Counted from the stretch's first letter, positions 1 through 7,562 are shown. The stretch: DNA of 13,104 nt from CAZEID01 sp964512075 (GCA_964512075.1 CAZEID010000004.1:1-13104), one strand, 5' to 3'. Notes: generated by a model from the sequence alone, not told the origin. Program-made: numbers and translations.

Positions 1-36
1 CTATTATAGTATATTAGTATATTATAAGTGAGGTTG
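1..36. other. AT-rich edge segment after the PP2C-like gene
   Basis: These bases lie beyond the TGA stop of the first minus-strand gene. Positions 1-27 are almost pure A/T, in sharp contrast to the GC-rich genes beside them. Read on the minus strand they contain two TATAAT hexamers (26-21 and 8-3), so they could be promoter material for a minus-strand gene further left. They could also simply be an AT-rich spacer. No hairpin terminator is visible. Confidence 0.35.
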
Positions 37-2052
37 TCAGAGAGGGATTCGGTAGATACTGCTTCCGGAGAGGAGAAAGAGAGTCCTTTCGTTATCCGAA
101 ACCCAAAGGTCCTTGAGATCCGAAAGAACATCCCCTTTAAACTGGCGGGAGAAGTTTCCGTTTTTCTCCAGCACGACCACCCGCTGTCCCCCCTTGTCCA
201 AAACGTATAGGTGCTTCAGCTTTGGGTGGGTAAATACTTTAATCGGATCTTGGAAGGGAGTTGAAAGATTGGAAATTGTAAAGGGCTCTTGCTTCCCTCC
301 CGCGAGACGGATAATCGTCCCATCCCGATTAAGCAACCAAATCTCGCCATCGATCGCCATGTCCACGACCTCCGCCATCGGAACCGCCTCCTTCACCCAG
401 CTTACCGCCCGCGAGTAGCCCCCGGTTAGATTCCAAAACTTATAAATCTGCTCCTCCCCGGGAACCAGTAAGTAAATATTTCCTAAGTAAGTGCCCAAGG
501 CCGTCGCTTTCGCAATCCGATCAAAGTCGACCGGCTTGTCAACTACCTTCTTGGCTAAGTGGATGCGGTAGAGATTATTATTTCCGCGAACGTAGAGAAA
601 GCCCCCCTCGGCCGTAATCTCCGCAGCCCCAGCAAGCTGACCCTCCCCCAGCGCCGCGACTCGGGCGAGCTCACCCGGGAACGAGATCGCAAAGACGGTT
701 TCCCGCTTCCCTTCTAGCGCATAAATTGTCCCCCCCGACCCGGAAACTGCCAACCCGTTAGCCCCCTCCCCTTGCAGAGTTAAGTCGTAAATTAGATTCT
801 CCGCGGTTACGGGAGTAATCCTTTCAATGGCGTTATAAAGCTCATCCGCCCAAGTAAGAAGGGGTTCAATTTTGGAATGATCGGAAGAAAGCGATTGAGC
901 GGTAGTTAGGTTCGCGCGAGCCTCGTCTAGTAATTCTTTCGCCCGCTCGTTAGAGAGACTCACGAGACCGGCCGCTTCTTCCAGATTCTGGCTGGCCACA
1001 GTCAGCAGGCGTTCGAATTCCGCCGCCCGATTCTTTTGGGTCCTCTGCCAAGTGGTAAAGGCAACCGAGACTAGAAGAATCAAGACTAGGACGGCGATCG
1101 CTCGCCGCAGGGTAAATCCTTTAACCCGAGTAGCCAACCCTCTTATCCCCTTCGCCGCGGCCCTTATCTCCGCCGCTCCGGCTTCTCGAGCAGGAACTTC
1201 CGCCGCCGCAGCCGCCCTTCTCTCCGCGACCAACTGCCGCCCGTGGGAGACCCGCCGCTCCCAAGCCGCGGCCAGTTGCCCCCTCCAATTGGCGGGGGTT
1301 TTTAAAGCGACTCCCAGCCCCTTCGCCCACCTCAAAAGGCTTCGCAACCATTGCTGGGATTGGCCCCAAATGAGGCGGGAGGAACGGGATTTTCGGACTG
1401 CCGCCTCCCGCGCCTCCCGCGAGAGACTCAACCGGAGCAAAAGTGCGGCAAAGCCAGGGACCCGACCCCCCTCGGCAAACTGCTTCTCCAAAAATTCGGT
1501 CCGCGGTAAATCTTCCGCGGGAAAATTCTCCGAAAAGGCGGGGGAACCTAGAATCAGCACGTCACCTTCCTCTAGAATCTGGGAACCGACGCTAACTGCT
1601 TCAGCTCCCTGGAGAAGATCAAACGTCTCTTCGCCTCGGCGAAAGTAAAGGGCGGGATGCCCCAGCCGGGCGTAATAAACCACCTCCCCCCGAAAAGCCG
1701 CGGCGCCCAAATCCAGGCTCATATTGGCGGAGATGGTTTGCAACTTCTCCCGCACGGCGTAAACTGCCCGTTCTAAGGCCTGAACCGGAGTTTCATCCTC
1801 TTCCGCGTAATACTCTTCGGCGAGCGTGTCCCAAACCAGTTTGCCGACAACCTCTGGGTCTTGGGAATGATCCGCGGTCAGGTCGACGACCGCAAAAAGT
1901 TGCCCCCTCTCGGGGGGAAACTCCTCACCTTCCGGCAATTCAACTTCAAAAACCTGAACAAACTTTCCGCGCTCTGCCGCGGGAGAGCCTTCGAGCTTGG
2001 CGACCTTGACCTCCAAGCCCTTCTTTTCCGGTTCAGCAACTTCCTGAGGCAT
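37..2052 (-). CDS. Membrane protein: degenerate PP2C-like domain plus C-terminal beta-propeller
   Basis: A 671-residue protein of unknown role. Residues about 50-210 resemble a PP2C/SpoIIE-type phosphatase fold: a strand with AVVDLTADHS where the first metal-binding Asp motif would lie, then ARLGHPALYFRRG, then EEGDVLILGSPAF. In active enzymes the last motif reads SDG; here it is GSPA, so metal binding and catalysis are probably lost. Residues 215-315 are rich in Arg and Ala and likely cytoplasmic. One transmembrane helix spans about 318-335, followed by an alpha-helical, perhaps coiled-coil stretch (340-410). Residues 420-671 show repeated strand patterns (IYALEG, LYVRGNNNLYRI, IYLLVPGEEQIYKF, IWLLNRDGTIIRL, LYVLDKGGQRVVVLE) typical of a beta-propeller outside the cell. 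The ATG at 2052 has no Shine-Dalgarno but sits 7 nt after an extended -10. It lies 21 nt downstream of the SpoIID gene on the same strand. A sensory or scaffold role is a guess. Confidence 0.8.
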   Translation of the reverse strand: MPQEVAEPEKKGLEVKVAKLEGSPAAERGKFVQVFEVELPEGEEFPPERGQLFAVVDLTADHSQDPEVVGKLVWDTLAEEYYAEEDETPVQALERAVYAVREKLQTISANMSLDLGAAAFRGEVVYYARLGHPALYFRRGEETFDLLQGAEAVSVGSQILEEGDVLILGSPAFSENFPAEDLPRTEFLEKQFAEGGRVPGFAALLLRLSLSREAREAAVRKSRSSRLIWGQSQQWLRSLLRWAKGLGVALKTPANWRGQLAAAWERRVSHGRQLVAERRAAAAAEVPAREAGAAEIRAAAKGIRGLATRVKGFTLRRAIAVLVLILLVSVAFTTWQRTQKNRAAEFERLLTVASQNLEEAAGLVSLSNERAKELLDEARANLTTAQSLSSDHSKIEPLLTWADELYNAIERITPVTAENLIYDLTLQGEGANGLAVSGSGGTIYALEGKRETVFAISFPGELARVAALGEGQLAGAAEITAEGGFLYVRGNNNLYRIHLAKKVVDKPVDFDRIAKATALGTYLGNIYLLVPGEEQIYKFWNLTGGYSRAVSWVKEAVPMAEVVDMAIDGEIWLLNRDGTIIRLAGGKQEPFTISNLSTPFQDPIKVFTHPKLKHLYVLDKGGQRVVVLEKNGNFSRQFKGDVLSDLKDLWVSDNERTLFLLSGSSIYRIPL

Positions 2053-2059
2053 CAGGATT

Positions 2060-2068
2060 ATGATAGCA
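2060..2068 (-). promoter_or_regulatory. Extended -10 promoter for the PP2C-like/propeller gene
   Basis: On the minus strand this reads TG-C-TATCAT, an extended -10 box, followed by 7 nt (AATCCTG) and then the ATG at 2052. The transcription start is therefore predicted on or next to the A of ATG, giving a leaderless mRNA. No convincing -35 is seen. The element lies just past the SpoIID stop codon, so the gene may have its own promoter as well as read-through. Confidence 0.5.
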
Positions 2069-2073
2069 GAATG

Positions 2074-3837
2074 TCACTTAAAAGCGGGGCTGGTACAATC
2101 CGCACTGGCACAGTAACCAATATCGAACCGGTAAGTTTTGATCGCCAATGTCCCCCGCGAGCGCAGGTTGAATAGGTCCCGGAAATAGCGGCCGGAGAAG
2201 ACATAAGTCCCATGCGCCCCAGAAACATAAATGGAGGCGGTGTTAGCCGGAACGCTACCGCCGATGTAAGTGGTTACCACGGCTGTGATGGAAGTCACAG
2301 GAGTGATTCCCAGTTCGGCAAGCTTGTCCCGAACTTGGGTCATGCTCCAGCCCCCCTTGTCGATTGGCGAGAGGTACTGCATATAAGGACAGTCTGAAGC
2401 TAACTGATAAGGTTGGTCGCCAGTCTTGCAAAGCAAAAAGGCATTGAAGGTATCCGCAAATTCCTCGGTTGTCATCCAAGGATTATACTGGCCGGGGGCG
2501 CCGGTCCGGTGTCCCCAGCCGGTGTGATACCAAGGAGAACCCCCAACTTGCTCGTAGGCCGTAGAGGAGTTGTAGAAGTCTTTAATCCCGTCCCGATACG
2601 TCCAGTAACTGACCCAAGTGGTTTTGGAGAGAGTGTACCCACCTGCGGTGGAGTGGTAGTAAGTTGGGAGGGGATTATTCCCGCCGACAACCATCCCCTT
2701 AGTGGCGTCCACCGCCTGCTGCCAGGCTGTCGCGTTGATCTCCTTCTTGATCACCTGACAGCTCTGGCTAGGGCAAATTGCTTTTCCCTGGAGCGCGTAG
2801 CGCAAGGCGTAAGTCCGCGCGGCGACGGCCTGGGCCTTCAGCGCCTCCGCGGGCCAAGAGGACGGCATTTCGTAAAGATGCTTGAGATAATCTTCAAAAC
2901 TGTAAGTGTAATTGCTCCAACATTGGTTGTACTCGTTGCAACCGTTCACCTTAATGGTGGCCGGAATATTAGTTGCTTTGGTGGCGGAGATGCCGTAGTA
3001 GACCTGAAGGATTGTCTGGTAGCTCTGGCCTTTGAGCGCCCGCCCCCGCGCCCCATACTGGCTCATTCCAATCCGGTGAGGAAACCCGTAAGTCGCCACA
3101 AAGTAGGCGGGAGAGAAGCCGGGGGATGGAAGCGGTTCTGAAGCCGGCGGATTTTCACCCACCGTTTCGCTTCCCCCCGAAGCGGCAAACTTTTCCAAAA
3201 TCAGTTGGGCCTGCTTGGCAGTGAGGTTTTTGATGGAAGACTTAACCGCGGCCAGTTGAGCCGAAGTTGAAGAAAGCTGGCGCTGCGAGGAAGCCAACCA
3301 AGCTTGATATTGGCTTCGGAGCGCTACTAACTTGTCCCGGATCCGCTGGGCCGCCGCTCGATTCTCCCTGAAAGTGTTCACATCGCCGGAAAGAAGATTG
3401 ATCTTCCCTTTCAGATTGTCCAAACTCTCGTGATAGTACTGAATCTGACGGATAGAGTCGCCTAAATTAACCGAGGAAAAAACCACCTCCATCCAGGAGA
3501 CGCGGCTCTGCTTATACAGGGAGCGCGCTAGCGCGTCCCGTTCCGCCTCCCAGCTCGCGAGCTCCGCTTCCTTGGCGGTAAGGTCTCTTTCAATCTGCGC
3601 CAGCTCCTTTTCCGCTGCCGCCAGTTGAGTGGAAACTTGGGAAAGCGAAAGCGAAGCGGAAGCAATATCCCGAGAAAGCTGTTGCTGACGCTTCTCCAGC
3701 TCCGCGAGCTGCTTCTTCTGCTGATTTAGCTGGTTAGTGACCTCGTCCAATTGATCAGCCCGGGACAAATTTGTCCCGATAAAGAAAACGACGAGAGAAA
3801 GCAGAAGAAGGAAGATAATCCTTAAGAGTTGGCGCAT
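2074..3837 (-). CDS. Secreted coiled-coil SpoIID-domain peptidoglycan enzyme
   Basis: A 587-residue exported protein. Residues 1-27 form a signal peptide (MRQLLRIIFLLLLSL..., likely cut after SRA). Residues about 28-215 are a long coiled coil rich in Gln, Glu, Lys and Leu, like the N-terminal parts of PcsB/EnvC-type wall proteins. A Pro-rich linker leads to a SpoIID domain from about 245, with GMSQYGARG, then YEMPSSWPAEALKAQAVAAR; Glu323 is at the position of the catalytic Glu of SpoIID lytic transglycosylases. Cys355 and Cys360 in CPSQSCQV and His395 in YYHSTAGGYT match conserved family positions. In sporulators SpoIID cleaves glycan strands; here a role in wall remodelling outside sporulation is inferred. 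The frame extends to an ATG at 3867, but that codon lies inside the predicted -10 box (TATGAT), and the start at 3837 gives a clean signal peptide. It is divergent from the pilin operon. Confidence 0.88.
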   Translation of the reverse strand: MRQLLRIIFLLLLSLVVFFIGTNLSRADQLDEVTNQLNQQKKQLAELEKRQQQLSRDIASASLSLSQVSTQLAAAEKELAQIERDLTAKEAELASWEAERDALARSLYKQSRVSWMEVVFSSVNLGDSIRQIQYYHESLDNLKGKINLLSGDVNTFRENRAAAQRIRDKLVALRSQYQAWLASSQRQLSSTSAQLAAVKSSIKNLTAKQAQLILEKFAASGGSETVGENPPASEPLPSPGFSPAYFVATYGFPHRIGMSQYGARGRALKGQSYQTILQVYYGISATKATNIPATIKVNGCNEYNQCWSNYTYSFEDYLKHLYEMPSSWPAEALKAQAVAARTYALRYALQGKAICPSQSCQVIKKEINATAWQQAVDATKGMVVGGNNPLPTYYHSTAGGYTLSKTTWVSYWTYRDGIKDFYNSSTAYEQVGGSPWYHTGWGHRTGAPGQYNPWMTTEEFADTFNAFLLCKTGDQPYQLASDCPYMQYLSPIDKGGWSMTQVRDKLAELGITPVTSITAVVTTYIGGSVPANTASIYVSGAHGTYVFSGRYFRDLFNLRSRGTLAIKTYRFDIGYCASADCTSPAFK

Positions 3838-3862
3838 GTTGGGCAGAAAAACACTACCACCT

Positions 3863-3871
3863 ATCATAACA
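3863..3871 (-). promoter_or_regulatory. Extended -10 promoter for the SpoIID gene
   Basis: The minus strand reads TG-T-TATGAT. Transcription would begin near 3856, leaving a leader of about 19 nt before the ATG at 3837. The upstream in-frame ATG at 3867 falls inside the hexamer and would not be in this transcript, which decides the start. It abuts the plus-strand promoter at 3876-3884; together they form the inverted repeat AACAG-TT-CTGTT (3868-3879). Confidence 0.5.
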
Positions 3872-3875
3872 GTTC

Positions 3876-3884
3876 TGTTAGAAT
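3876..3884 (+). promoter_or_regulatory. Extended -10 promoter for the pilin-like operon
   Basis: TG-T-TAGAAT is a strong extended -10 match, with 10 nt from its end to the ATG at 3895. This predicts a leader of only about 3-4 nt. No -35 hexamer is recognisable at 16-18 nt upstream, because that space is taken by the divergent promoter. It is the only promoter seen for the first three pilin-like genes. Confidence 0.5.
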
Positions 3885-3894
3885 CAGCTGAATT

Positions 3895-4284
3895 ATGTCG
3901 GGAAGGGTAAAAAGAACGCCAAATCTGATTCTCAATGTTGGTGTTTTGGTAACGATCGCGCTTCTTCGGCCTGCGGTTTCCCTCGCCCTTGGAAGCTGCC
4001 CAGGAAACCAGTTCCCAACCCCCCTCGGGTGTGTAGAGCTGACGGCGGCCGGCTTTGGCGCCTGGATCTTGCGGCTTGGGATTAGCCTGGGAACTCTACT
4101 TGCGGTTCTCCTTCTAATTATCGGGGGATATGGCGTCGCCACTTCCGCCGGCAATCCGGAGAACCTGGAGAAAGCCAAATCCCAAATTACGGCCGCCATC
4201 GCTGGCCTCCTCTTTATCTTGCTATCGGTTTTGATTTTGAATACAATTGGGGGAGGAATCATCGGGATTCCATTTTTTCAATGA
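3895..4284 (+). CDS. T4SS pilin-like protein (TrbC/VirB2-like), paralog 1
   Basis: A 129-residue small membrane protein. It has a basic N-terminus and a hydrophobic signal segment (about 11-32), a short external stretch with two cysteines (Cys35, Cys46) that could form a disulfide, then two transmembrane helices (about 55-80 and 98-119). The helices are joined by a polar loop, TSAGNPENLEKAKSQ. This signal-helix-loop-helix plan, with the GG-Y turn before the loop and a Lys/Glu-rich loop followed by ITAAIAGLL, is that of the CPR T4SS pilin family related to VirB2/TrbC. By analogy it would be a structural subunit of the secretion channel or pilus. No Shine-Dalgarno is present; the start sits directly behind an extended -10. 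Its stop is 18 nt before the start of the next pilin-like gene. Confidence 0.82.
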   Translation: MSGRVKRTPNLILNVGVLVTIALLRPAVSLALGSCPGNQFPTPLGCVELTAAGFGAWILRLGISLGTLLAVLLLIIGGYGVATSAGNPENLEKAKSQITAAIAGLLFILLSVLILNTIGGGIIGIPFFQ

Positions 4285-4288
4285 TGGG

Positions 4289-4294
4289 AGGAGG
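4289..4294 (+). promoter_or_regulatory. Shine-Dalgarno that sets a GTG start
   Basis: AGGAGG is followed 8 nt later by GTG at 4303. The frame is also open to a GTG at 4294, but that codon overlaps the Shine-Dalgarno itself, so the downstream GTG is preferred. It is the only strong Shine-Dalgarno in the pilin run and fits an internal cistron of a polycistronic mRNA. Confidence 0.7.
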
Positions 4295-4302
4295 TGAGCG
4301 TA

Positions 4303-4653
4303 GTGATTAAAAGAATTAAAACCGCAGTAATGAGCACCGCGGCTCTGGCCGCTTCCGCCTCGCCGGTTCTTGCCGAAATTGAGAACCCAATCCGAGCAAA
4401 TACTCTGGCCGACTTAATCTCTGTAGTCTTCCAGGCAATTCTGGGAATTGCCGGAGCGTTGGCACTAGTACTGTTGGCCATCGGGGGAATCCAATACATG
4501 ACTTCGGGTGGGGATAAGATCGCCGTTGAACAAGCTCGCGGAAGGATCACCGCTGCGGTCGTAGGGCTGATTGTGGTCTTCGGAGCCTGGTTAGTGATAA
4601 ACGTGGTTGCTAACATTCTGGGAGTAAGAAATATCTTCTCTCCAGGGTTCTAA
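4303..4653 (+). CDS. T4SS pilin-like protein (TrbC/VirB2-like), paralog 2
   Basis: A 116-residue protein. The signal peptide (MIKRIKTAVMSTAALAA...) ends in a clear VLA|E cleavage site after residue 24. The mature part is about 92 residues, with two transmembrane helices (about 38-63 and 82-104) around the loop YMTSGGDKIAVEQARGR. The GGIQYM-SGGD motif is shared almost exactly with the next gene, so the two are close paralogs; the first pilin-like gene is more distant. There are no cysteines in the mature part, unlike its neighbours. The expected location is the cell envelope, as a VirB2/TrbC-type subunit of the T4SS. The GTG start at 4303 is set by the AGGAGG at 4289. It ends 7 nt before the next gene, consistent with a single transcript. 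Confidence 0.83.
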   Translation: MIKRIKTAVMSTAALAASASPVLAEIENPIRANTLADLISVVFQAILGIAGALALVLLAIGGIQYMTSGGDKIAVEQARGRITAAVVGLIVVFGAWLVINVVANILGVRNIFSPGF

Positions 4654-4660
4654 TCCGAGC

Positions 4661-5071
4661 ATGCTGAAACTAATTACTGCGCTCCTCGCATCTTTAGGAG
4701 GTTTGCTTGGAACTGCGGGTTTTGTGCTAGCAGCGCCGCGACCGCCATCTGGGACACTTAGCCCTGTTAATCGAGCAATTCAAGCCCTCGGGCGAATAGT
4801 TGGGGGCTACCAGTGTACTACCGAAGAAATTTCGGGGCTGGTCTGCGTGTTGGTAAACCTTATCAACAAACTCCTTGCCGCAGGCGGGCTAGTTGCACTT
4901 CTCTTCGTTCTGGTTGGGGGAATTCAATATATGATTTCGGGCGGGGATGAGAAAGCCATCACCACCGCCAAAGCCACCCTAACCTACGCGGTGCTGGGAC
5001 TTTTGATTATCCTCGGCTCAATCTTATTGGTTAATGTTATCAGCGGCCCCTTATTGGGCGCAAACTTCTAA
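4661..5071 (+). CDS. T4SS pilin-like protein (TrbC/VirB2-like), paralog 3
   Basis: A 136-residue protein. It has a signal peptide with cleavage near FVLA|AP (residue 24-25), a longer external segment than paralog 2 with Cys52 and Cys62, and two transmembrane helices (about 68-88 and 105-127). The loop YMISGGDEKAITTAKA carries the same GGIQYM-SGGD signature as paralog 2. No Shine-Dalgarno is obvious before the ATG; with only 7 nt after the previous stop, translation is probably coupled. The paired cysteines could cross-link subunits or stabilise the external loop. A role as a second or third subunit of the channel or pilus is inferred from family and context. It is followed by a 47-nt gap holding a separate promoter for the CHAP gene. 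Confidence 0.83.
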   Translation: MLKLITALLASLGGLLGTAGFVLAAPRPPSGTLSPVNRAIQALGRIVGGYQCTTEEISGLVCVLVNLINKLLAAGGLVALLFVLVGGIQYMISGGDEKAITTAKATLTYAVLGLLIILGSILLVNVISGPLLGANF

Positions 5072-5102
5072 CGCGATTCCTCCCGGCCAACCCGTCCAAT
5101 TC

Positions 5103-5111
5103 TGTTAAGAT
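5103..5111 (+). promoter_or_regulatory. Extended -10 promoter for the CHAP-like hydrolase gene
   Basis: TG-T-TAAGAT is followed by exactly 7 nt (TAGCCTG) and the ATG at 5119. The predicted transcription start coincides with the A of the start codon, so the mRNA would be leaderless. No -35 match is seen. The block TTCTGTTA-rAt resembles the promoter before the first pilin-like gene. Confidence 0.5.
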
Positions 5112-5118
5112 TAGCCTG

Positions 5119-6882
5119 ATGAAGGCCCCGATTGCCCACTTGTTGGCAGGGTTAACTATCGTTTCCGCGGTCCTGGTTGCGCCGACTATCGTTAGCGCCG
5201 CAATCAATGAGAACTGCGTCCGAAGAACGGGATCCCTAACAGAAGCGGAAGAACCGGTTATTGCTTCTGAAGCGGTTAGGGAGAGCATTTGTAATTTGCC
5301 TGGTGGAATTATTGGGCGTTTGGTTTGCACCATAGCGCACACTCTCCTTGATTTCCTGGACCTAACCGGTACCCTTGAACTGAACGACTCCGCCGTCCCC
5401 GCCGCCCTAGAAAAGGCGCGGAATCTCGCTCTCTCCGGAAAAGAAGCCACTGCCGGCGAGGATGATAGCCTCACCGGTTCCATCGCTAAAATGCTCCCTC
5501 CCCAATACCGGGAAAAAGACGTAACCGGGAAAGAAATTAGTCCCATCGAAGCCCTGACCAGAGCGGAGGGGGTACTTACTAACGGCGTGGTAGTTCTTAA
5601 CAACGGTTCCCCCACCGCCCCCGTCCGTGGCGATATTGATCCCACTCAAACCAACGTTTACCGACTGATGAAAGGAGAAAATGCGGCCCCTAACGTTTCT
5701 GGATATTTTGCTGACATCGTTCCGGTCCTGGATCGATTCAGCTTTCTTCAACGCGCGCTAGTTCCGAACGCCGGCGATGCCCCGGTTCTTCCCGACACTT
5801 CCAAAGACTGCTCCCTGTCATCGGGCAAGGGTTCGGCCGCAGTGATTGCGCTATCGGACCCGAGCCGAGATGTTGCCTGGGACGCCCATAAAAACCCAAG
5901 TACAGAAGATCAAGAAACGCTCGCCGCCTACGGCGATTTGGTCGTTTCGAGCCGGGTCGGGTTCGTAAAAGACCTTTGGGAAAAGCTGGCCGGGAAAAGC
6001 GACCAACCCGGAGGGAGCGGCGTCTTTAGCGTGCTGCTACCCCCCGGAGAAGAATTCAAAGTTTCCGATGCGAAAGAATCGGGGATGGAAACTACTTACA
6101 CCCCCCGCAACCTCATCAGTCAGATCCTAAGTGGAATCACAGGGAAGGATACGAATATCCCAATCGCTTACCTAGGAAATGTTAAGGGGGCGCTCGACTG
6201 CATCATTGACGGTCTGACTGCCCATCCCGCCTCCGCCCACAAACTCGCCTGCCAGCAAGCCCTAGAAACTCCGTTCGGTCCGGTCTCCTGCACGGACGAG
6301 GCCGTTCCCCTCGACTTCCCCAACACTGCCAGCAATGGGATCGCCCGACGGGCTTGGGAGATTGTCAATCGCTTGTATCAAGGTTTTTGGTGTTATTGGA
6401 ACTGGAGCAAAGACGATTATCCGCAACTCTTCGACGAAAATGCCTACCGAAGAGATCCCAACCCGCCGTACCCTCTTCCCCCCGGCCACTCCGGGAACTT
6501 GTTCTGGTGCACCGAACTTGTCCGGCGCACCTACAATAACTTGAGTCTAAGTACTAATTCGGAAGAGATGGCAAGACAATTCGCAGGAGTGTCAACCGAC
6601 ATGAAGGTGCCTTGGAACTACGCTAGCGGAGGGAGATTTATCTCAATAAACAACGCTACTTGGCAAAATATTAGACCGGGCTACGTAGTCTTCTTCGTTG
6701 TTCCCGGCCCCACCGATTATCGGCTCAACCACGTCGGAATCGTTTACAGCGTTTCCCGAGACGGCCTAATGGTTGTGCAATCCAACGCCGCAACCAAATC
6801 TCTACTTATCCCAGTGAACGACAACGGGAGGATTTCCAGTACCGTAGGTAATTTCCGGGTGATGGGCTTCGGCCAACCATGA
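5119..6882 (+). CDS. Secreted CHAP/NlpC-P60-like cysteine peptidoglycan hydrolase
   Basis: A 587-residue exported protein. Residues 1-28 are a signal peptide (cleavage near IVSA|A). Residues 30-400 match no family I recognise; they contain several cysteines (for example Cys33, Cys58, Cys70, Cys231, Cys361, Cys378, Cys391) and may form disulfide-linked domains. Residues about 405-587 look like a CHAP-type papain-fold domain: Cys464 in LFWCTELVRRTYNN is the likely nucleophile, GYVVFF takes the place of the usual GDVVFF, His538 in NHVGIVYSV is the likely base, and Asn556 in VVQSNA may orient it. Such domains cut amide bonds in peptidoglycan peptides. In T4SS loci they open the wall for channel assembly, which is the inferred role. 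The next gene overlaps its stop (ATGA). Confidence 0.8.
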   Translation: MKAPIAHLLAGLTIVSAVLVAPTIVSAAINENCVRRTGSLTEAEEPVIASEAVRESICNLPGGIIGRLVCTIAHTLLDFLDLTGTLELNDSAVPAALEKARNLALSGKEATAGEDDSLTGSIAKMLPPQYREKDVTGKEISPIEALTRAEGVLTNGVVVLNNGSPTAPVRGDIDPTQTNVYRLMKGENAAPNVSGYFADIVPVLDRFSFLQRALVPNAGDAPVLPDTSKDCSLSSGKGSAAVIALSDPSRDVAWDAHKNPSTEDQETLAAYGDLVVSSRVGFVKDLWEKLAGKSDQPGGSGVFSVLLPPGEEFKVSDAKESGMETTYTPRNLISQILSGITGKDTNIPIAYLGNVKGALDCIIDGLTAHPASAHKLACQQALETPFGPVSCTDEAVPLDFPNTASNGIARRAWEIVNRLYQGFWCYWNWSKDDYPQLFDENAYRRDPNPPYPLPPGHSGNLFWCTELVRRTYNNLSLSTNSEEMARQFAGVSTDMKVPWNYASGGRFISINNATWQNIRPGYVVFFVVPGPTDYRLNHVGIVYSVSRDGLMVVQSNAATKSLLIPVNDNGRISSTVGNFRVMGFGQP

Positions 6883-7562
6883 AACTACCCGACATCAATC
6901 CTAAAATAATCACTGCAGCGGTGATTGGGGTTTCAGTCTTCCTTTTGATTGTCTTTATCGTGGGCCGACTTACACCAAGCCCAGAAGAATACCCCGCCAT
7001 TGCAAGTACCAGCCCCCTGGACCAAAGCGAAGGGGTAATCCTCACCCTTCCAATCAGCATCTCCTTCGCCGAGGAATTATCCCGCCAGCAACAGGCCCAC
7101 ATCTCAATTAGCATCACTCCGGAGTTGGAGGTATCCCAGAAATGGACCAATAACCATACTCTCGAACTCACCCCCGCCCGATCACCCGAAAGCACTACCA
7201 CCTATACGGTGGTAATCTCCTACAAAAACAGAAAGATTCATTCTTTCTCGTTCGAGACCGCCACCAAAACCCCAGAAGAAATCGCCGAAGGGAATCGCCA
7301 GCAGGCCGAGGACGACTTTCTATTTGCGCAAGAAGAAAAGAAATTTTATGAAACCCACCCCTGGTATTCGAAACTCCCGATCGAAACCGCGGACTACGTC
7401 ATCGTCTACAACTTTGAGAAGAACGCTTTTCGCATCCGCCTTACCCTAGGAGACGGAGTGCTCGGAGCCGAACTTAAGGCCGCCGAAAACCGGGCTTTAC
7501 AAGACCTGGAAAACATCGGAGTAGATTTGAAAAAGTACGATTACTACGTCGTTACAGAGTAA
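6879..7562 (+). CDS. Membrane-anchored protein with SbsA/Big_5-type Ig-like domain
   Basis: A 227-residue protein. A single transmembrane helix (about 9-30) follows a short N-terminus, placing the remainder outside the cell. Residues about 41-128 look like a bacterial Ig-like domain of the SbsA/Big_5 type: TSPLDQSEGVILTLPISISF opens it and LELTPARSPESTTTYTVVIS is the characteristic second half. Residues 131-165 are a charged helix, and 166-227 form a small alpha/beta region of unknown type. Its ATG overlaps the TGA of the CHAP gene (ATGA), so the two are translationally coupled and probably function together. It may anchor or position the hydrolase or contact another envelope part; this is inference. 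Its stop lies 9 nt from the end of the converging gene, with no convincing terminator between. Confidence 0.75.
   Translation: MKLPDINPKIITAAVIGVSVFLLIVFIVGRLTPSPEEYPAIASTSPLDQSEGVILTLPISISFAEELSRQQQAHISISITPELEVSQKWTNNHTLELTPARSPESTTTYTVVISYKNRKIHSFSFETATKTPEEIAEGNRQQAEDDFLFAQEEKKFYETHPWYSKLPIETADYVIVYNFEKNAFRIRLTLGDGVLGAELKAAENRALQDLENIGVDLKKYDYYVVTE

Noticed and set aside
1..30. Short repeats TAGTATAT at the left edge as an attachment site or repeat array
   Set aside because: The stretch is low-complexity A/T with only two loose copies and no integrase nearby.
1052..1648. 198-codon plus-strand frame inside the PP2C-like gene
   Set aside because: Its translation is Arg/Ser/Ala-rich without domain or start signal and is antisense to a well-supported protein.
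2413..3141. 242-codon plus-strand frame inside the SpoIID gene
   Set aside because: It is antisense to the SpoIID domain, whose motifs are clear. Its own translation shows no family features.
3838..3867. Upstream ATG start for the SpoIID gene at 3867
   Set aside because: That ATG is part of the predicted -10 hexamer TATGAT, and it would add ten non-signal-like residues in front of a good signal peptide.
3864..4262. Minus-strand frame opposite the first pilin-like gene
   Set aside because: It overlaps a recognisable pilin-like protein and the promoter pair. Its translation is Pro/Arg/Ser/Thr-rich with no domain, typical of antisense of a GC-rich gene.
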